Assembly: GCF_011090165.1 (NCBI RefSeq)
Contig: NZ_JAADJT010000004.1
Coordinates: 248,001-312,000, forward strand
DNA length: 64,000 nt
From: Duganella aceris
GTDB lineage: Bacteria; Pseudomonadota; Gammaproteobacteria; Burkholderiales; Burkholderiaceae_D
Direction: 5' to 3'
The notes under the pieces were generated by a model that saw nothing but the letters and a program-made list of their open reading frames with translations, had not been told where the DNA came from and searched no databases. The translations under genes were made by a program, and so were the position numbers. This document shows positions 1-9,176 of the stretch, one piece after another (positions within the stretch are counted from its first letter, which is position 1; each line of letters begins with the position of its first letter).

Positions 1-2047
1 CGCCGCTGGCATCGTTGTCGCCGGTGATGGCGCGGTAGTCGCTCAGGCGCATCTGGATGGTGCCGGTCGGCCGCGCGTAATCACGCCACACGCCTGCCAC
101 CTGGAACGCATGCAAGGCGCCGTTCAACGGCAACGCGATGCGCTTGCCGACATGCATATCGTACAGATCGACCATCGCTTCCGAGACCCACACCGGCGCC
201 GGCGCGCCGGGTGCGGGCGGCTTGACGTCGCCGACGATGGCCAGCGTGCGGCCCGGATCGGCGGCATCGATGTTGCGCGCCATGAGCATCACCGGCGGCC
301 GGGCGGACGCCAGCGAAACGGATCGGGTGCGCAGGAAGTCGACGCCGGCCACGCCGGGCAGGGCGGCGATGGCGGCCTGCTCTTGCGGATGCAGGCCGGC
401 GGTGGCGCCGCCGCTGGCGGTGCTGACATAGATGTCGGCCGGCAGGATGCGCAGCAGCCAGTCGTCCAGCGAGACGCGGAAGCTGGCGACCATGATCGCC
501 ATCGCCACCATCAGGCTGAAGCTGGACAGCACGCCGCCCAGCGCGATGCCGGCCTGGCTGGAGGCGTTGGCCAGCCGCGCCAGAGTGAGCGTCAGCACCG
601 GCGAAGCAACCGGCTTGTCGGCGGTGGCGGCGCTCCAGCGCCGGTGCGCGTAGCGGAACACGATGGCGGCCAGGCGCGGCATCAGCGAAATGGCGCCGAT
701 CAGCAGCAACGCGATCGACAAATAGCCGAACAGCGGCAGTTCGAATATCGGCGGCGCCTGCGACAACAGCGCGGCCAGCGAGATGCAGATCAGCGACGGC
801 CAGGCCTTGGCCAGGCGCGACATCGCCGCCTCCTCGGTGCCCGACTTGAGCGCCACCGCAGGCTTGGCGCGCGCCGCGTCCAGCGCCGGCGCGGCGCAAC
901 CCAGCAGCGCGACGGCGACGCCGAGCACGAAGTAGACGGCGGCGGCGACCGGCGTGAAGCGCACAGTCGGCTGCACGCCGGAGAAGAATCCGGCGCCCAA
1001 ATCCGCGCCCATGAAATGCAGTGCGGCGGCCGCCATGCCGTAGCCGGCGGCGATGCCGATGGCCGAACCGGCGATGCCGAGGGCCAGGCCTTCGATCAGG
1101 ATCTGGCGCAGCAGGCGGTGGCGGTCCATGCCCAGCACGCGCAGCAGCGCGAACTGGCTGCGACGGCGGATCACCGACAGCGCCTGCGTCGAGAACACCA
1201 GGAAGGCGCCGGTGAACAGCGCCACCAGCGCCAGCACGGTCAGGTTGACGCGGTAGGCGCGGCTCATGCCTTCGTTGCTGCTGTTCTGTTCCTCGTCGTT
1301 GGGCTGGTTGACGCGGAAGCGGCCCGGATAGTCGCGCTGCAGCTGCTGCTCCAGCTGCGCCTTGAAAGCGTCGCGATTGACGCCGTCACGCAGCTTGATG
1401 TCGATGCGGGACAGCTTGCCCAGCTTGTCGAAGCGCCATTGCGTCGCGCCCAGGTCCATCACGCCGATGCGCTGGCCGGCGCGGGCGCGTTGCAGCGAGC
1501 CGGCCACGCGCAGCTGCAAGGCATGGGTGCCGACTTGCAGCGTCAGCGTGCCGGCGTCGGGCTTCAGCCATTGTTGCGCGGCCGGCGACAGGAACAGCGT
1601 GTCGTCGGCCAGCGTATCGCCCACGTTGTCGCCGGCCGGCACGCCGATCAGGTCGGGCGAGATGTAGCCGGCGCGGAAGACGTCGATGCCGATGATCTTC
1701 AGCGCGGTGCGCTGGCCGGGCACCGAGGCGTCGAACTCCAGCACCGGCGAGGCCACCGCCACGCCGTCGCGCTGCGCCAGCATCGGATAGACCGCCTCGT
1801 CGAAGAAGGGTTCGGTGCCGCGCACCTGTACGTCGGCCACGCCGGACAGGCCTTTGATGGCCGAGGAAAATTCGTTGAAGGCCGCCGCGTTAATCAGGTG
1901 GATGGCGAAACCGAGCGAGATGCCGACCGCGATGGCGGCAATCGCCACCAGCGCGCGCACCGGATGCGCGCGCCATTCTCCCAGCAGCAGCCAGCGTGAA
2001 AGACGCCGCATCGAGGCGGCCGGCGCTGCGGGGATGGGATGGGACAT
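1..2047 (-). CDS. ABC transporter permease, FtsX-like (3' end beyond window)
   Basis: The reverse strand reads open from an ATG at 2047 to the window edge, about 682 codons. The start MSHPIPAAP is followed by a basic stretch and a hydrophobic segment (about residues 25-50). A periplasmic MacB-PCD-like region follows. An FtsX core then lies near residues 270-390, with a typical ALLRVLGMDRHRLLRQ coupling segment between membrane helices. A second membrane block follows near 430-540. Such permeases move lipids, lipoproteins or peptides with a separate ATPase, which is not visible here and may lie further left. The start overlaps the stop of the DUF4124 gene by one base (TGATG), so it is probably cotranscribed. 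The exact substrate is unknown. Confidence 0.85.
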   Translation of the reverse strand, partial: MSHPIPAAPAASMRRLSRWLLLGEWRAHPVRALVAIAAIAVGISLGFAIHLINAAAFNEFSSAIKGLSGVADVQVRGTEPFFDEAVYPMLAQRDGVAVASPVLEFDASVPGQRTALKIIGIDVFRAGYISPDLIGVPAGDNVGDTLADDTLFLSPAAQQWLKPDAGTLTLQVGTHALQLRVAGSLQRARAGQRIGVMDLGATQWRFDKLGKLSRIDIKLRDGVNRDAFKAQLEQQLQRDYPGRFRVNQPNDEEQNSSNEGMSRAYRVNLTVLALVALFTGAFLVFSTQALSVIRRRSQFALLRVLGMDRHRLLRQILIEGLALGIAGSAIGIAAGYGMAAAALHFMGADLGAGFFSGVQPTVRFTPVAAAVYFVLGVAVALLGCAAPALDAARAKPAVALKSGTEEAAMSRLAKAWPSLICISLAALLSQAPPIFELPLFGYLSIALLLIGAISLMPRLAAIVFRYAHRRWSAATADKPVASPVLTLTLARLANASSQAGIALGGVLSSFSLMVAMAIMVASFRVSLDDWLLRILPADIYVSTASGGATAGLHPQEQAAIAALPGVAGVDFLRTRSVSLASARPPVMLMARNIDAADPGRTLAIVGDVKPPAPGAPAPVWVSEAMVDLYDMHVGKRIALPLNGALHAFQVAGVWRDYARPTGTIQMRLSDYRAITGDNDASG

Positions 2048-2481
2048 CAGCGCGGACACTCCAGCGCCATCGCTTCGCCGGCGCGGCGGGCCTTGAGTCG
2101 GGCCGGATCGGCGGCCTTGCCGGTGGCGCTGCGGGCGTCTTCGTCGGCCCAGCGCTTGTTCAGCTGCAGTTTCGCGCACTTCTTGCGCTGCACGGCGGCG
2201 GCGCGGCTGGCGGCCGCATCTTCGCGCTCGTCTTTTTCCTGGCGTTTGAGGCGCGACTTTTCCAGCGTGTCGGCCTGTTTCTTTTGCTGGCGCAGCGATT
2301 TGATGGCTTCCGGATCGGCGGCCGGCGCGGCGGGAACGTCAAGCACGGCGCGTGCGGCGGTGCCTTCGGGGCAGGGCTGGTCGCTGTAACTGACCTTGCC
2401 GTCGAGCGTGCATTTGTGGACGGTCTGGGCGTGCGCGGCCAGCGTGGCGGTGCACAGTACGACAACAGCGCAGGTTTTCAT
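2047..2481 (-). CDS. DUF4124 domain periplasmic protein
   Basis: A 144-residue protein starting MKTCAVVVLC, with a short Sec signal ending near AHAQ. It is followed by the DUF4124 signature (VHKCTLDGKVSYSDQPCPEG), then a charged, probably coiled segment with two cysteines (KKCAKL and a C-terminal ECPR). An in-frame ATG five codons earlier (2496) would overlap the upstream oxidase gene. The later start is preferred because it opens the signal peptide. The family has no established biochemical role. It sits between the oxidase and the ABC permease in one leftward run. Confidence 0.75.
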   Translation of the reverse strand: MKTCAVVVLCTATLAAHAQTVHKCTLDGKVSYSDQPCPEGTAARAVLDVPAAPAADPEAIKSLRQQKKQADTLEKSRLKRQEKDEREDAAASRAAAVQRKKCAKLQLNKRWADEDARSATGKAADPARLKARRAGEAMALECPR

Positions 2482-2492
2482 CTCGGCCTCAC

Positions 2493-3899
2493 TCAAAGGA
2501 TTTTACCGGGATTCATGATACCCAGCGGGTCCAGCGCCGCCTTGATGGCCCGCATCATGTTGAGTTCCACCGCCGATTTGTAGTGCGCCAGTTCGTCGCG
2601 CTTCAGCGCGCCGATGCCGTGTTCCGCCGATATCGATCCGCCGAAGGCGACCACGCTGTCGTGCACCACGCGGTTCACCTTGTCTTGGTTGACCAGGAAG
2701 TCTTCGTTGGAGATGCCTTCGGGCGGCGCCACGTTGTAATGCAGATTGCCGTCGCCGAGGTGACCGAAGCACACCAGCTGGCAGCCGGGGAAGGCCGCCT
2801 CCAGTTGCGGGCCGGTGGCGGCGATGAAGTCGGCGATGCGCGACACCGGCAGCGAGATGTCGTGCTTGATGTTCTTGCCGGCCTTGGCCTGCGCCAGCGG
2901 GATGTGCTCGCGCAGCTGCCACAGTCCGGCCGATTGCGCCACCGACGTCGCCACCACCGCGTCGGCGATGACGTCGCGATCCAGCGCGGCGCCTATCGAG
3001 CGTTCCAGCAGACCGACCGCGTGTTGTTCCGATTCGCTGCTCGACAGCTCCAGCAGCACGTATTGCGGATGCGGCGTGGCGAACGGCTTGGGCAGCTGCG
3101 GGAACTCGCGCGCCACCAGCTCCAGGCAAAAGCGCGACATCAGTTCGAAGCCGGTCAGGCTGGCGCCGCAATGGTCCTGCATCAACACCAACAGCTGTTG
3201 TGCGGCGGCGGGCGAGGGCACTGCCGCCAGCGCGGTGATGCTGGCCTTGGGTTGTGGGTACAACTTGAGCACCGCGCCGGTGATAATGCCCAGCGTGCCT
3301 TCGGCGCCGATGAACAGATCGCGCAAATCGTAGCCGGTATTGTCCTTGCGCAGTCCGCGCAGGCCGCTCCAGATCTCGCCCTGCGGCGTGACCACTTCCA
3401 GCCCGAGGCACAGCTCGCGCGTGTTGCCGTAGCGGAGAACCGCCGTGCCGCCGGCGTTGGTGGACAAGTTGCCGCCGATGGTGCAGCTGCCCTCGGCCGC
3501 CAGCGACAACGGGAACAGGCAGCCTTCGGCGGCCGCTGCATCCTGCACCTGTTGCAGAACGCAGCCGGCGTCGACGGTCATGGTGCGGTTGACCGTGTCG
3601 ATTTGACGGATGGTGTTCAGGCGGGCCAGCGACAGCACCACGGCGGCGCCGCTGGCATCGGGCACGCTGCCTAGCACCAGGCCCGTATTGCCGCCTTGCG
3701 GCACCAGCGCCACCCGGTGTTCTGCGCAGGCGCGCACCAGCGCCGCCACTTGCTCCACCGAGCCGGGACGCAGCACGGCGGCGGCCTTGCCGGTGAAGCG
3801 GCCGCGCCAGTCGGTGAGGAACGGCGCCATGTCGGCCGGCGCGTCGAGTACATAGGCCTCGCCGACGACGGCGCGGCATTGCGCGAGGAAGTCGCTCAT
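2493..3899 (-). CDS. FAD-binding oxidoreductase, GlcD / D-2-hydroxyacid dehydrogenase family
   Basis: A 468-residue flavoprotein. The start MSDFLAQ at 3899 overlaps the upstream stop as ATGA; an open extension to 4235 reads as low-complexity noise. The N-terminal FAD_binding_4 (PCMH) domain carries VPQGGNTGLVLGSVPD near residue 75 and an SCTIGGNLSTNAGG segment. The C-terminal FAD-oxidase domain has CFGHLGDGNLHYN and ends EHGIGALKRDE...PLGIMNPGKIL. These are hallmarks of GlcD, Dld and D-2-hydroxyglutarate dehydrogenases. It likely oxidises a D-2-hydroxyacid and passes electrons to quinone or ETF. The substrate cannot be fixed from sequence. Confidence 0.88.
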   Translation of the reverse strand: MSDFLAQCRAVVGEAYVLDAPADMAPFLTDWRGRFTGKAAAVLRPGSVEQVAALVRACAEHRVALVPQGGNTGLVLGSVPDASGAAVVLSLARLNTIRQIDTVNRTMTVDAGCVLQQVQDAAAAEGCLFPLSLAAEGSCTIGGNLSTNAGGTAVLRYGNTRELCLGLEVVTPQGEIWSGLRGLRKDNTGYDLRDLFIGAEGTLGIITGAVLKLYPQPKASITALAAVPSPAAAQQLLVLMQDHCGASLTGFELMSRFCLELVAREFPQLPKPFATPHPQYVLLELSSSESEQHAVGLLERSIGAALDRDVIADAVVATSVAQSAGLWQLREHIPLAQAKAGKNIKHDISLPVSRIADFIAATGPQLEAAFPGCQLVCFGHLGDGNLHYNVAPPEGISNEDFLVNQDKVNRVVHDSVVAFGGSISAEHGIGALKRDELAHYKSAVELNMMRAIKAALDPLGIMNPGKIL

Positions 3900-4303
3900 T
3901 TGACGGTGGTGACTTTCACCTTGTCGAGCAGTTCCTTGGCCATCTTCTTCGCCGCCTTTTTGTAGGGACGCAGATACATGATGGCGCAGACGAAGTAGAC
4001 GCAAACGATCGCCGCCTCGCCCCAGCCCAGCCAAGCGGACAAGGTGCCCTTGTCGCTCCAGCCGCGCACCACGCCTTCGGTGAAGTACAGCAGGATCATC
4101 ATCGAGGTCCACTGCAGCGTGTAGATGTCGCGCTTCCACACGCCGTACAGCGGCAGCAGCAGCGGCGCGGCCTTCAGCACCAGCCAGGAGCCGCCCGGCT
4201 TGAGCGGCGCCAGCACCATCTCCCACAGCACGCACCAGATAATCAGCGTCACCAGGCTGCCGATGGCGCCCCAGTGAAAATACTTCTGCATCGTGTTTTG
4301 CAT
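3896..4303 (-). CDS. DUF2069 inner membrane protein
   Basis: A 135-residue protein with about four hydrophobic segments: IGSLVTLIIWCVLWEMVLAP, then LKAAPLLLPLYGVWKRDIYTLQW, then a segment near SMMILLYFTEGVVRGW, and AAIVCVYFVCAIMYLRPYKK. It has a basic cytoplasmic tail. The arrangement and the FTEG/R motif match the DUF2069 family, which in proteobacteria often lies next to wrbA, as here (wrbA ends 13 bases upstream). Start MQNTMQKYF at 4303; MQKYF at 4291 is also possible. The stop overlaps the oxidase start by four bases. Function is unknown. Confidence 0.8.
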   Translation of the reverse strand: MQNTMQKYFHWGAIGSLVTLIIWCVLWEMVLAPLKPGGSWLVLKAAPLLLPLYGVWKRDIYTLQWTSMMILLYFTEGVVRGWSDKGTLSAWLGWGEAAIVCVYFVCAIMYLRPYKKAAKKMAKELLDKVKVTTVK

Positions 4304-4316
4304 TTTGCGTCTCCGA

Positions 4317-4991
<675 letters not shown>

Positions 4992-4993
4992 TC

Positions 4994-6370
4994 ATGTACG
5001 CAAAATATATCCGTCCGTTGTATATCTACCTGCACCGCAGCTGCCGTAGCGGCCTGGCGACGGTGCGCTCGCTGTCCTGGCCCGAAGTACGGGACCTGTT
5101 TTTGTTCGCGCAGCGCCGCTTGCGCGAGGAAAGCCTGCCGCAGGTCGCCGGCAGCCTGACCTTCACCACCGTGTTCGCACTGGTGCCGCTGCTGACCATC
5201 GCGCTGGCGATCTTCACCACCTTCCCGCTGTTTAACACCTTCCGCACATCGCTGGAGGCGTATTTCGTCCAGAGCGTGATGCCGAAGTCGATTTCGAGCA
5301 CCATCCTGAATTACCTGACCATGTTCGCGTCGAAGGCCACGCGGCTGTCGGCGGTGGGCGCGGTGGCGCTGATCTTCACGTCGATCGCGATGATGAACCT
5401 GATCGAGCGGGTGTTCAACCGCATCTGGCGCGTGCGCGAGGTGCGCAGCTGGACCCGGCGCATTCTCGTTTACTGGGCCATCATCACGCTCGGGCCGTTG
5501 CTGATCGGCGTGTCGCTGACCTTGTCGTCGCAGGTGTTCATGGCGACCAGCGAGTTCGTGGGCCAGGTGCCGGTGTTGGGTGCGCTGATCTACACCGTGG
5601 TGTCGCTGGCTTTGACCACGGCCGGTTTCACGCTGCTGTATGTGGCGGTGCCGAATCGCGACATCGACTGGCATGACGCGGCTTGGGGCGGCCTGGTGGC
5701 GGGCCTGGCGTTCGAGCTGGCCAAGCGCGGCTTCGGGATTTTCATCACCCAGTTCCCGACGTATTCACGGATCTACGGCGCGCTGGCGGCGCTGCCGCTG
5801 TTCCTGCTGTGGGTGTATGTGTCGTGGATGATCACGCTGATCGGCGCTTTGCTGGTGGCCGCGCTGCCGGTGGTGAAGTACGAGCGCTGGTGGCATGAGG
5901 CGCAGCCGGGCGGCGAATTCGTCGACGCGATGGCGATCCTGAAGGTGCTGCATGTGGCCTGCAAATGCGGCGACACGGCGCTGGTCAGCGCCGGCGCGAT
6001 CCGCGCGCGGACCCGCCTGGGTTTCGACGAGATGGACAATATGCTGGAACGGATGATGGCCGAAGGCTGGGTGGGGCGGGTGCCGGTGGCCGCGCCGAAG
6101 CGGGTCCAATGGGGCAAGCGCGTCAGCGACGGCGTCGACCACTGGGTGATCCTGGCCAACCTGGACAAGCTGACCCTGGCCGACGTCTACCGCCTGTTCG
6201 TCTTCGCCGGCATGCCGGTCAACGCCGGCGTGGTGGCGGTCGGCGACGACGAGCGCGACCTGTTGGCCGCGCGCGAGGCGGCGATGCTGGCGCGCGAAGT
6301 GGAAACCGCCGTCGAGAAGGGCCTGGACAAGACCCTGGCCGATCATTTCGGTCCTATCGACTGCCGCTAA
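4994..6370 (+). CDS. YihY/BrkB family inner membrane protein
   Basis: A 458-residue protein. The chosen start is MYAKYIRPLY at 4994; an open extension to 4949 crosses the promoter region. Residues about 40-300 form the YihY/BrkB domain with six membrane helices, including GSLTFTTVFALVPLLTIALAIF, LIFTSIAMMNLIERVFNRIWRV and PTYSRIYGALAALPLFLLWVYVSW. The C-terminal 150 residues are soluble and resemble a winged-helix-like tail found in betaproteobacterial members. The family was once called RNase BN in error; the real function is unresolved. The 3' end overlaps the convergent hydrolase gene by 17 bases. Confidence 0.88.
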   Translation: MYAKYIRPLYIYLHRSCRSGLATVRSLSWPEVRDLFLFAQRRLREESLPQVAGSLTFTTVFALVPLLTIALAIFTTFPLFNTFRTSLEAYFVQSVMPKSISSTILNYLTMFASKATRLSAVGAVALIFTSIAMMNLIERVFNRIWRVREVRSWTRRILVYWAIITLGPLLIGVSLTLSSQVFMATSEFVGQVPVLGALIYTVVSLALTTAGFTLLYVAVPNRDIDWHDAAWGGLVAGLAFELAKRGFGIFITQFPTYSRIYGALAALPLFLLWVYVSWMITLIGALLVAALPVVKYERWWHEAQPGGEFVDAMAILKVLHVACKCGDTALVSAGAIRARTRLGFDEMDNMLERMMAEGWVGRVPVAAPKRVQWGKRVSDGVDHWVILANLDKLTLADVYRLFVFAGMPVNAGVVAVGDDERDLLAAREAAMLAREVETAVEKGLDKTLADHFGPIDCR

Positions 6371-7175
6371 GACTAACGCCGACAAAGCTGAACAGCGCGT
6401 CGAGCACGGCGTCCGGCCGCTCGGACATCAATGAATGGCCGCTGTCGACCGTCACCACTTTGGCGTGGGCGATGGCGGCGGTCAGCAGTTTGGTGGATTT
6501 GGGGGGCGTCATCATGTCGCGCGCGCCGAACAGGAACAGGGTGGGGCAGCGCACCGCCTGCGCCGCCGCTTCGCCGTTGGCGTAGCCGTTGCAGGCGGCG
6601 AAGTCGGTGTAAAACAGCTGCTGCGGATTGATGCGCGAGATGCGCTGCATCAGCCGCCGCGCGCCGCCCGTCACGCTGAAGCCCGGCACCGGCGACGGCG
6701 CATTCTGCGCGACCGCCGAGTGCGACCAGATGTTGACCATGTCGATCGCGCTTTGCTCGTCGCCGCGCGCGGTTTCCAGCAGCGCGTCCGAGACCTTCAT
6801 CGGATAGGTGGTGCCGATCAGCGCCAGATGACTGACCCGCTGCGGCGCCTTGAACGAGGCTTCCAGCGCGACGAGTGAGCCCATGCTGTGGCCGAACAGC
6901 GCCGCTTGCGCCACGCCCGCCGCGTCCAGCACCGCCAGCAGCCAGTCGGCCAGCTCGGCCACGCCCGTCTTGGCCGCGCCCTTGCTGCGGCCGTGGCCCG
7001 GCAGGTCGACCGCCAGCACGCCATAACCGTGATGGGCGAAATAGCGGGTCTGCAAAGCCCACACCGAATGGTCGTTCTGTGCGCCGTGGATGAACACCAC
7101 GGTCGGCAGCGCGGGATCGAACGGTTTGCCGCCGGTGTAGCAGTAGGCGTCCACGCCCTGTACGGTCAGCAGCAT
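6354..7175 (-). CDS. alpha/beta hydrolase
   Basis: A 273-residue alpha/beta-hydrolase fold protein. The oxyanion region is VVFIHGAQNDHSVW and the nucleophile elbow is GHSMGS (Ser near 98). The acid lies in LFLFGARDMMTP and the catalytic His in SGHSLMSERP. Its start lies one base after the metY stop on the same strand, so the two are probably one operon. That suggests an esterase, thioesterase or acyl-homoserine related role, but no substrate can be assigned. It converges on and overlaps yihY by 17 bases. Confidence 0.85.
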   Translation of the reverse strand: MLLTVQGVDAYCYTGGKPFDPALPTVVFIHGAQNDHSVWALQTRYFAHHGYGVLAVDLPGHGRSKGAAKTGVAELADWLLAVLDAAGVAQAALFGHSMGSLVALEASFKAPQRVSHLALIGTTYPMKVSDALLETARGDEQSAIDMVNIWSHSAVAQNAPSPVPGFSVTGGARRLMQRISRINPQQLFYTDFAACNGYANGEAAAQAVRCPTLFLFGARDMMTPPKSTKLLTAAIAHAKVVTVDSGHSLMSERPDAVLDALFSFVGVSLSGSR

Positions 7176-7176
7176 C

Positions 7177-8487
7177 TCAGGCTCCCTTCTGCGACAGCTT
7201 CAGGCCGCGCGCCAGGTCTTCGATCAGGTCGTCGACGTCTTCCAGGCCGACCGACAGGCGCATCGTGCCTTCGGCGATGCCCGCTGCCGCCAGCTGCTCG
7301 GCCGGCACGCGGAAGTGCGTGGTCGACGCGGGATGGATCACCAGCGATTTGGCGTCGCCGACATTGGCCAGGTGCGAGAACACCTTCAGGCCGTCGACGA
7401 AGCGCCGGCCGGCCGCGCGGTCGCCTTTCAGGTTGAACGAGAACACCGCGCCGCAGCCCTTGGGCAGCAGGCGCTTGGCCAGTTCGTAGTCCGGATGCGA
7501 CGGCAGCTCGGGGTACGACACCGTTTCCACCGCCGCGTTCGCGAGCAGGAACTCGACCACCTTGCGGGTGTTGGCGACATGCCGGTCCATGCGCAGGCTG
7601 AGCGTCTCCACGCCCTGCAGCACGGCGAAGGCGTTGTGCGGACTCATGACCGCGCCGAAATCGCGCAAGCCTTCGCGCCGCGCGCGCAGGGCGAACGGCG
7701 CCACCGTCGATTCCTCCGCGAAGACCATGCCGTGGAAGCCGTCATACGGCTCGCATAGCTCGGCGAAGCGGCCGGTCCGGTCGTAGGCGGCCTGCCAGTC
7801 GAAGCTGCCGCCGTCGACCAGCAGCCCGCCGATGGCGGTGCCGTGCCCGCACAGGAACTTGGTGGCGGAGTGGAACACCAGGTCGGCGCCATGCTCGAAG
7901 GGCCGCAACAGATACGGCGTGGTGAAGGTCGAATCCATCATCAGCGGCAGGTGATGCTCGTGCGCCAGCGCGGCGACGGCGCCGACGTCCAGCACGTCCA
8001 GCCCCGGATTGCCCAGCGTCTCGGCGAACAGCACCTTGGTGTCGGGACGGATCGCGGCGCGCCAGGCGTCCAGGTCGCGCGGGTCGACGAAGCTGGTCTC
8101 GATGCCGAAGCGCTTCAGCGTGTAGGCCAGCAGGTTGTGCGAGCCGCCGTACAGCGCGCGCGAGGCGACGATGTGCGAGCCGGCGCCGGCGATCGTGCAC
8201 AGGCCCAGGTGCATCGCGGCCTGGCCGCTGGCGGTGGCGATGCCGGCCACGCCGCCCTCCAGCGCGGCGATGCGCTCCTCCAGCACCGCGTTGGTGGGGT
8301 TGGAGATGCGCGAATACACATGCCCGGCGCGCTCCATGTTGAACAGCGCGGCGGCGTGGTCGGAGTCCTTGAACGCGAACGAGGAGGTGAAATACACCGG
8401 CGTGGCGCGCGCGCCGGTGGCAGGGTCGGGCGCCGCGCCGGCGTGCAGCGACAGGGTGTCGAAACCGGGATATTGGGGTCCGCTCAT
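7177..8487 (-). CDS. metY: O-acetylhomoserine aminocarboxypropyltransferase
   Basis: A 436-residue PLP enzyme of the Cys/Met metabolism family (fold type I). Landmarks are the early [42 protein letters not shown] and [11 protein letters not shown]. The PLP lysine lies in [12 protein letters not shown] (near residue 210) and the C-terminal HPASTTH is present. This pattern fits MetY, which condenses O-acetylhomoserine with sulfide to homocysteine in the cytoplasm. Closely related MetZ or cystathionine synthases are shorter and lack the long insert before the C-terminus. It starts an apparent two-gene operon with the downstream hydrolase. Confidence 0.9.
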   Translation of the reverse strand: MSGPQYPGFDTLSLHAGAAPDPATGARATPVYFTSSFAFKDSDHAAALFNMERAGHVYSRISNPTNAVLEERIAALEGGVAGIATASGQAAMHLGLCTIAGAGSHIVASRALYGGSHNLLAYTLKRFGIETSFVDPRDLDAWRAAIRPDTKVLFAETLGNPGLDVLDVGAVAALAHEHHLPLMMDSTFTTPYLLRPFEHGADLVFHSATKFLCGHGTAIGGLLVDGGSFDWQAAYDRTGRFAELCEPYDGFHGMVFAEESTVAPFALRARREGLRDFGAVMSPHNAFAVLQGVETLSLRMDRHVANTRKVVEFLLANAAVETVSYPELPSHPDYELAKRLLPKGCGAVFSFNLKGDRAAGRRFVDGLKVFSHLANVGDAKSLVIHPASTTHFRVPAEQLAAAGIAEGTMRLSVGLEDVDDLIEDLARGLKLSQKGA

Positions 8488-8510
8488 ATCGTCTCTGTGG
8501 AGTTATAGGT

Positions 8511-8605
8511 ATGCCGGGCATCCTAACCCGAATCGCGCGCGGACAACAGCACGGCAATTATGTTGTGATTTGCTCATCCGCATCGCTGGATTTTTTGCCG
8601 GGCAT
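8511..8605. promoter_or_regulatory. two 11-nt dyads in the metY / CBS divergent promoter region
   Basis: The 198-base divergent gap contains ATGCCGGGCAT at 8511-8521, a perfect dyad around one G, and TTGCCGGGCAT at 8595-8605, which differs at one end base. The copies start 84 bases apart, close to eight helical turns. The first lies 24 bases upstream of the metY start. The second overlaps a possible -35 (TTGCCG, 8595-8600) with CTATAA at 8618-8623, spacing 17, for the CBS gene. This looks like a paired operator, but the binding protein is unknown. Confidence 0.35.
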
Positions 8606-8685
8606 AGGCTACATTCGCTATAAGGCTACAATAACTAGAACCCCTCCATTCACAAAGCCTATATCAGCGGACAGGACGGCCCCAA

Positions 8686-9141
8686 ATGAAAGTCTCCGAA
8701 ATTCTCCAGGTTAAAGGCAGCATCCTTTACACCATTTCCCCAGATCAACCATTGGCGGATGCCGCCAATACCATGGCTGAAAAGGACATCGGCTCGCTGG
8801 TCGTCATGGAATTTGGCGATCTGGTCGGCATGCTGACCTTCCGCGAAGTGTTGCGGGCGTTGCATGACAACGCCGGCACCGTCGGCGCCGGCACGGTGCG
8901 CAAGCACATGGACGATCACCCGATCACCGTCACGCCGGACACCGAAGTCAACGAAGTGCGCCGCATCATGCTGGAAAAGCATGCGCGTTACCTGCCGGTG
9001 ATGAACGCCAAGACCATCCTCGGCGTGATCTCGTTCTACGACGTGGCGCGCGCGGTGCTGGAAGCGCAGAGCTTCGAGAACCGCATGCTCAAGGCGTATA
9101 TCCGCGATTGGCCGGCCGAGACGGCCGACCAGAACGACTAA
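8686..9141 (+). CDS. tandem CBS domain protein
   Basis: A 151-residue protein consisting of two CBS motifs. The first covers residues about 8-65 (ISPDQPLADAANTMAEKDIGSLVVME) and the second about 75-135 (ITVTPDTEVNEVRRIMLEKHARYLPVM). CBS pairs bind adenosyl nucleotides such as AMP, ATP or SAM and act as energy or metabolite sensors. There is no catalytic domain. The preceding GGACAGGACGG gives only a weak ribosome site. It is divergent from metY, so a link to SAM or sulfur status is possible but is inference. A shared hairpin terminator follows. Confidence 0.88.
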   Translation: MKVSEILQVKGSILYTISPDQPLADAANTMAEKDIGSLVVMEFGDLVGMLTFREVLRALHDNAGTVGAGTVRKHMDDHPITVTPDTEVNEVRRIMLEKHARYLPVMNAKTILGVISFYDVARAVLEAQSFENRMLKAYIRDWPAETADQND

Positions 9142-9148
9142 GCAAAAA

Positions 9149-9170
9149 AACGCTATCCTCGGATAGCGTT
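9149..9170 (-). terminator. bidirectional-type hairpin terminator
   Basis: A perfect 10-base-pair stem AACGCTATCC / GGATAGCGTT with a two-base loop. On the reverse strand it is followed by a run of T. It lies seven bases past the stop of the leftward GGDEF-EAL gene and four bases past the CBS stop, so it can serve the convergent pair. Confidence 0.85.
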
Positions 9171-9176
9171 GTCGTT

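Noticed and set aside
110-1999. 629-codon open frame on the plus strand (and similar long frames throughout)
   Set aside because: It is the antisense shadow of the FtsX-like permease. The protein is Arg/Gln/His-rich low-complexity text typical of high-GC shadows.
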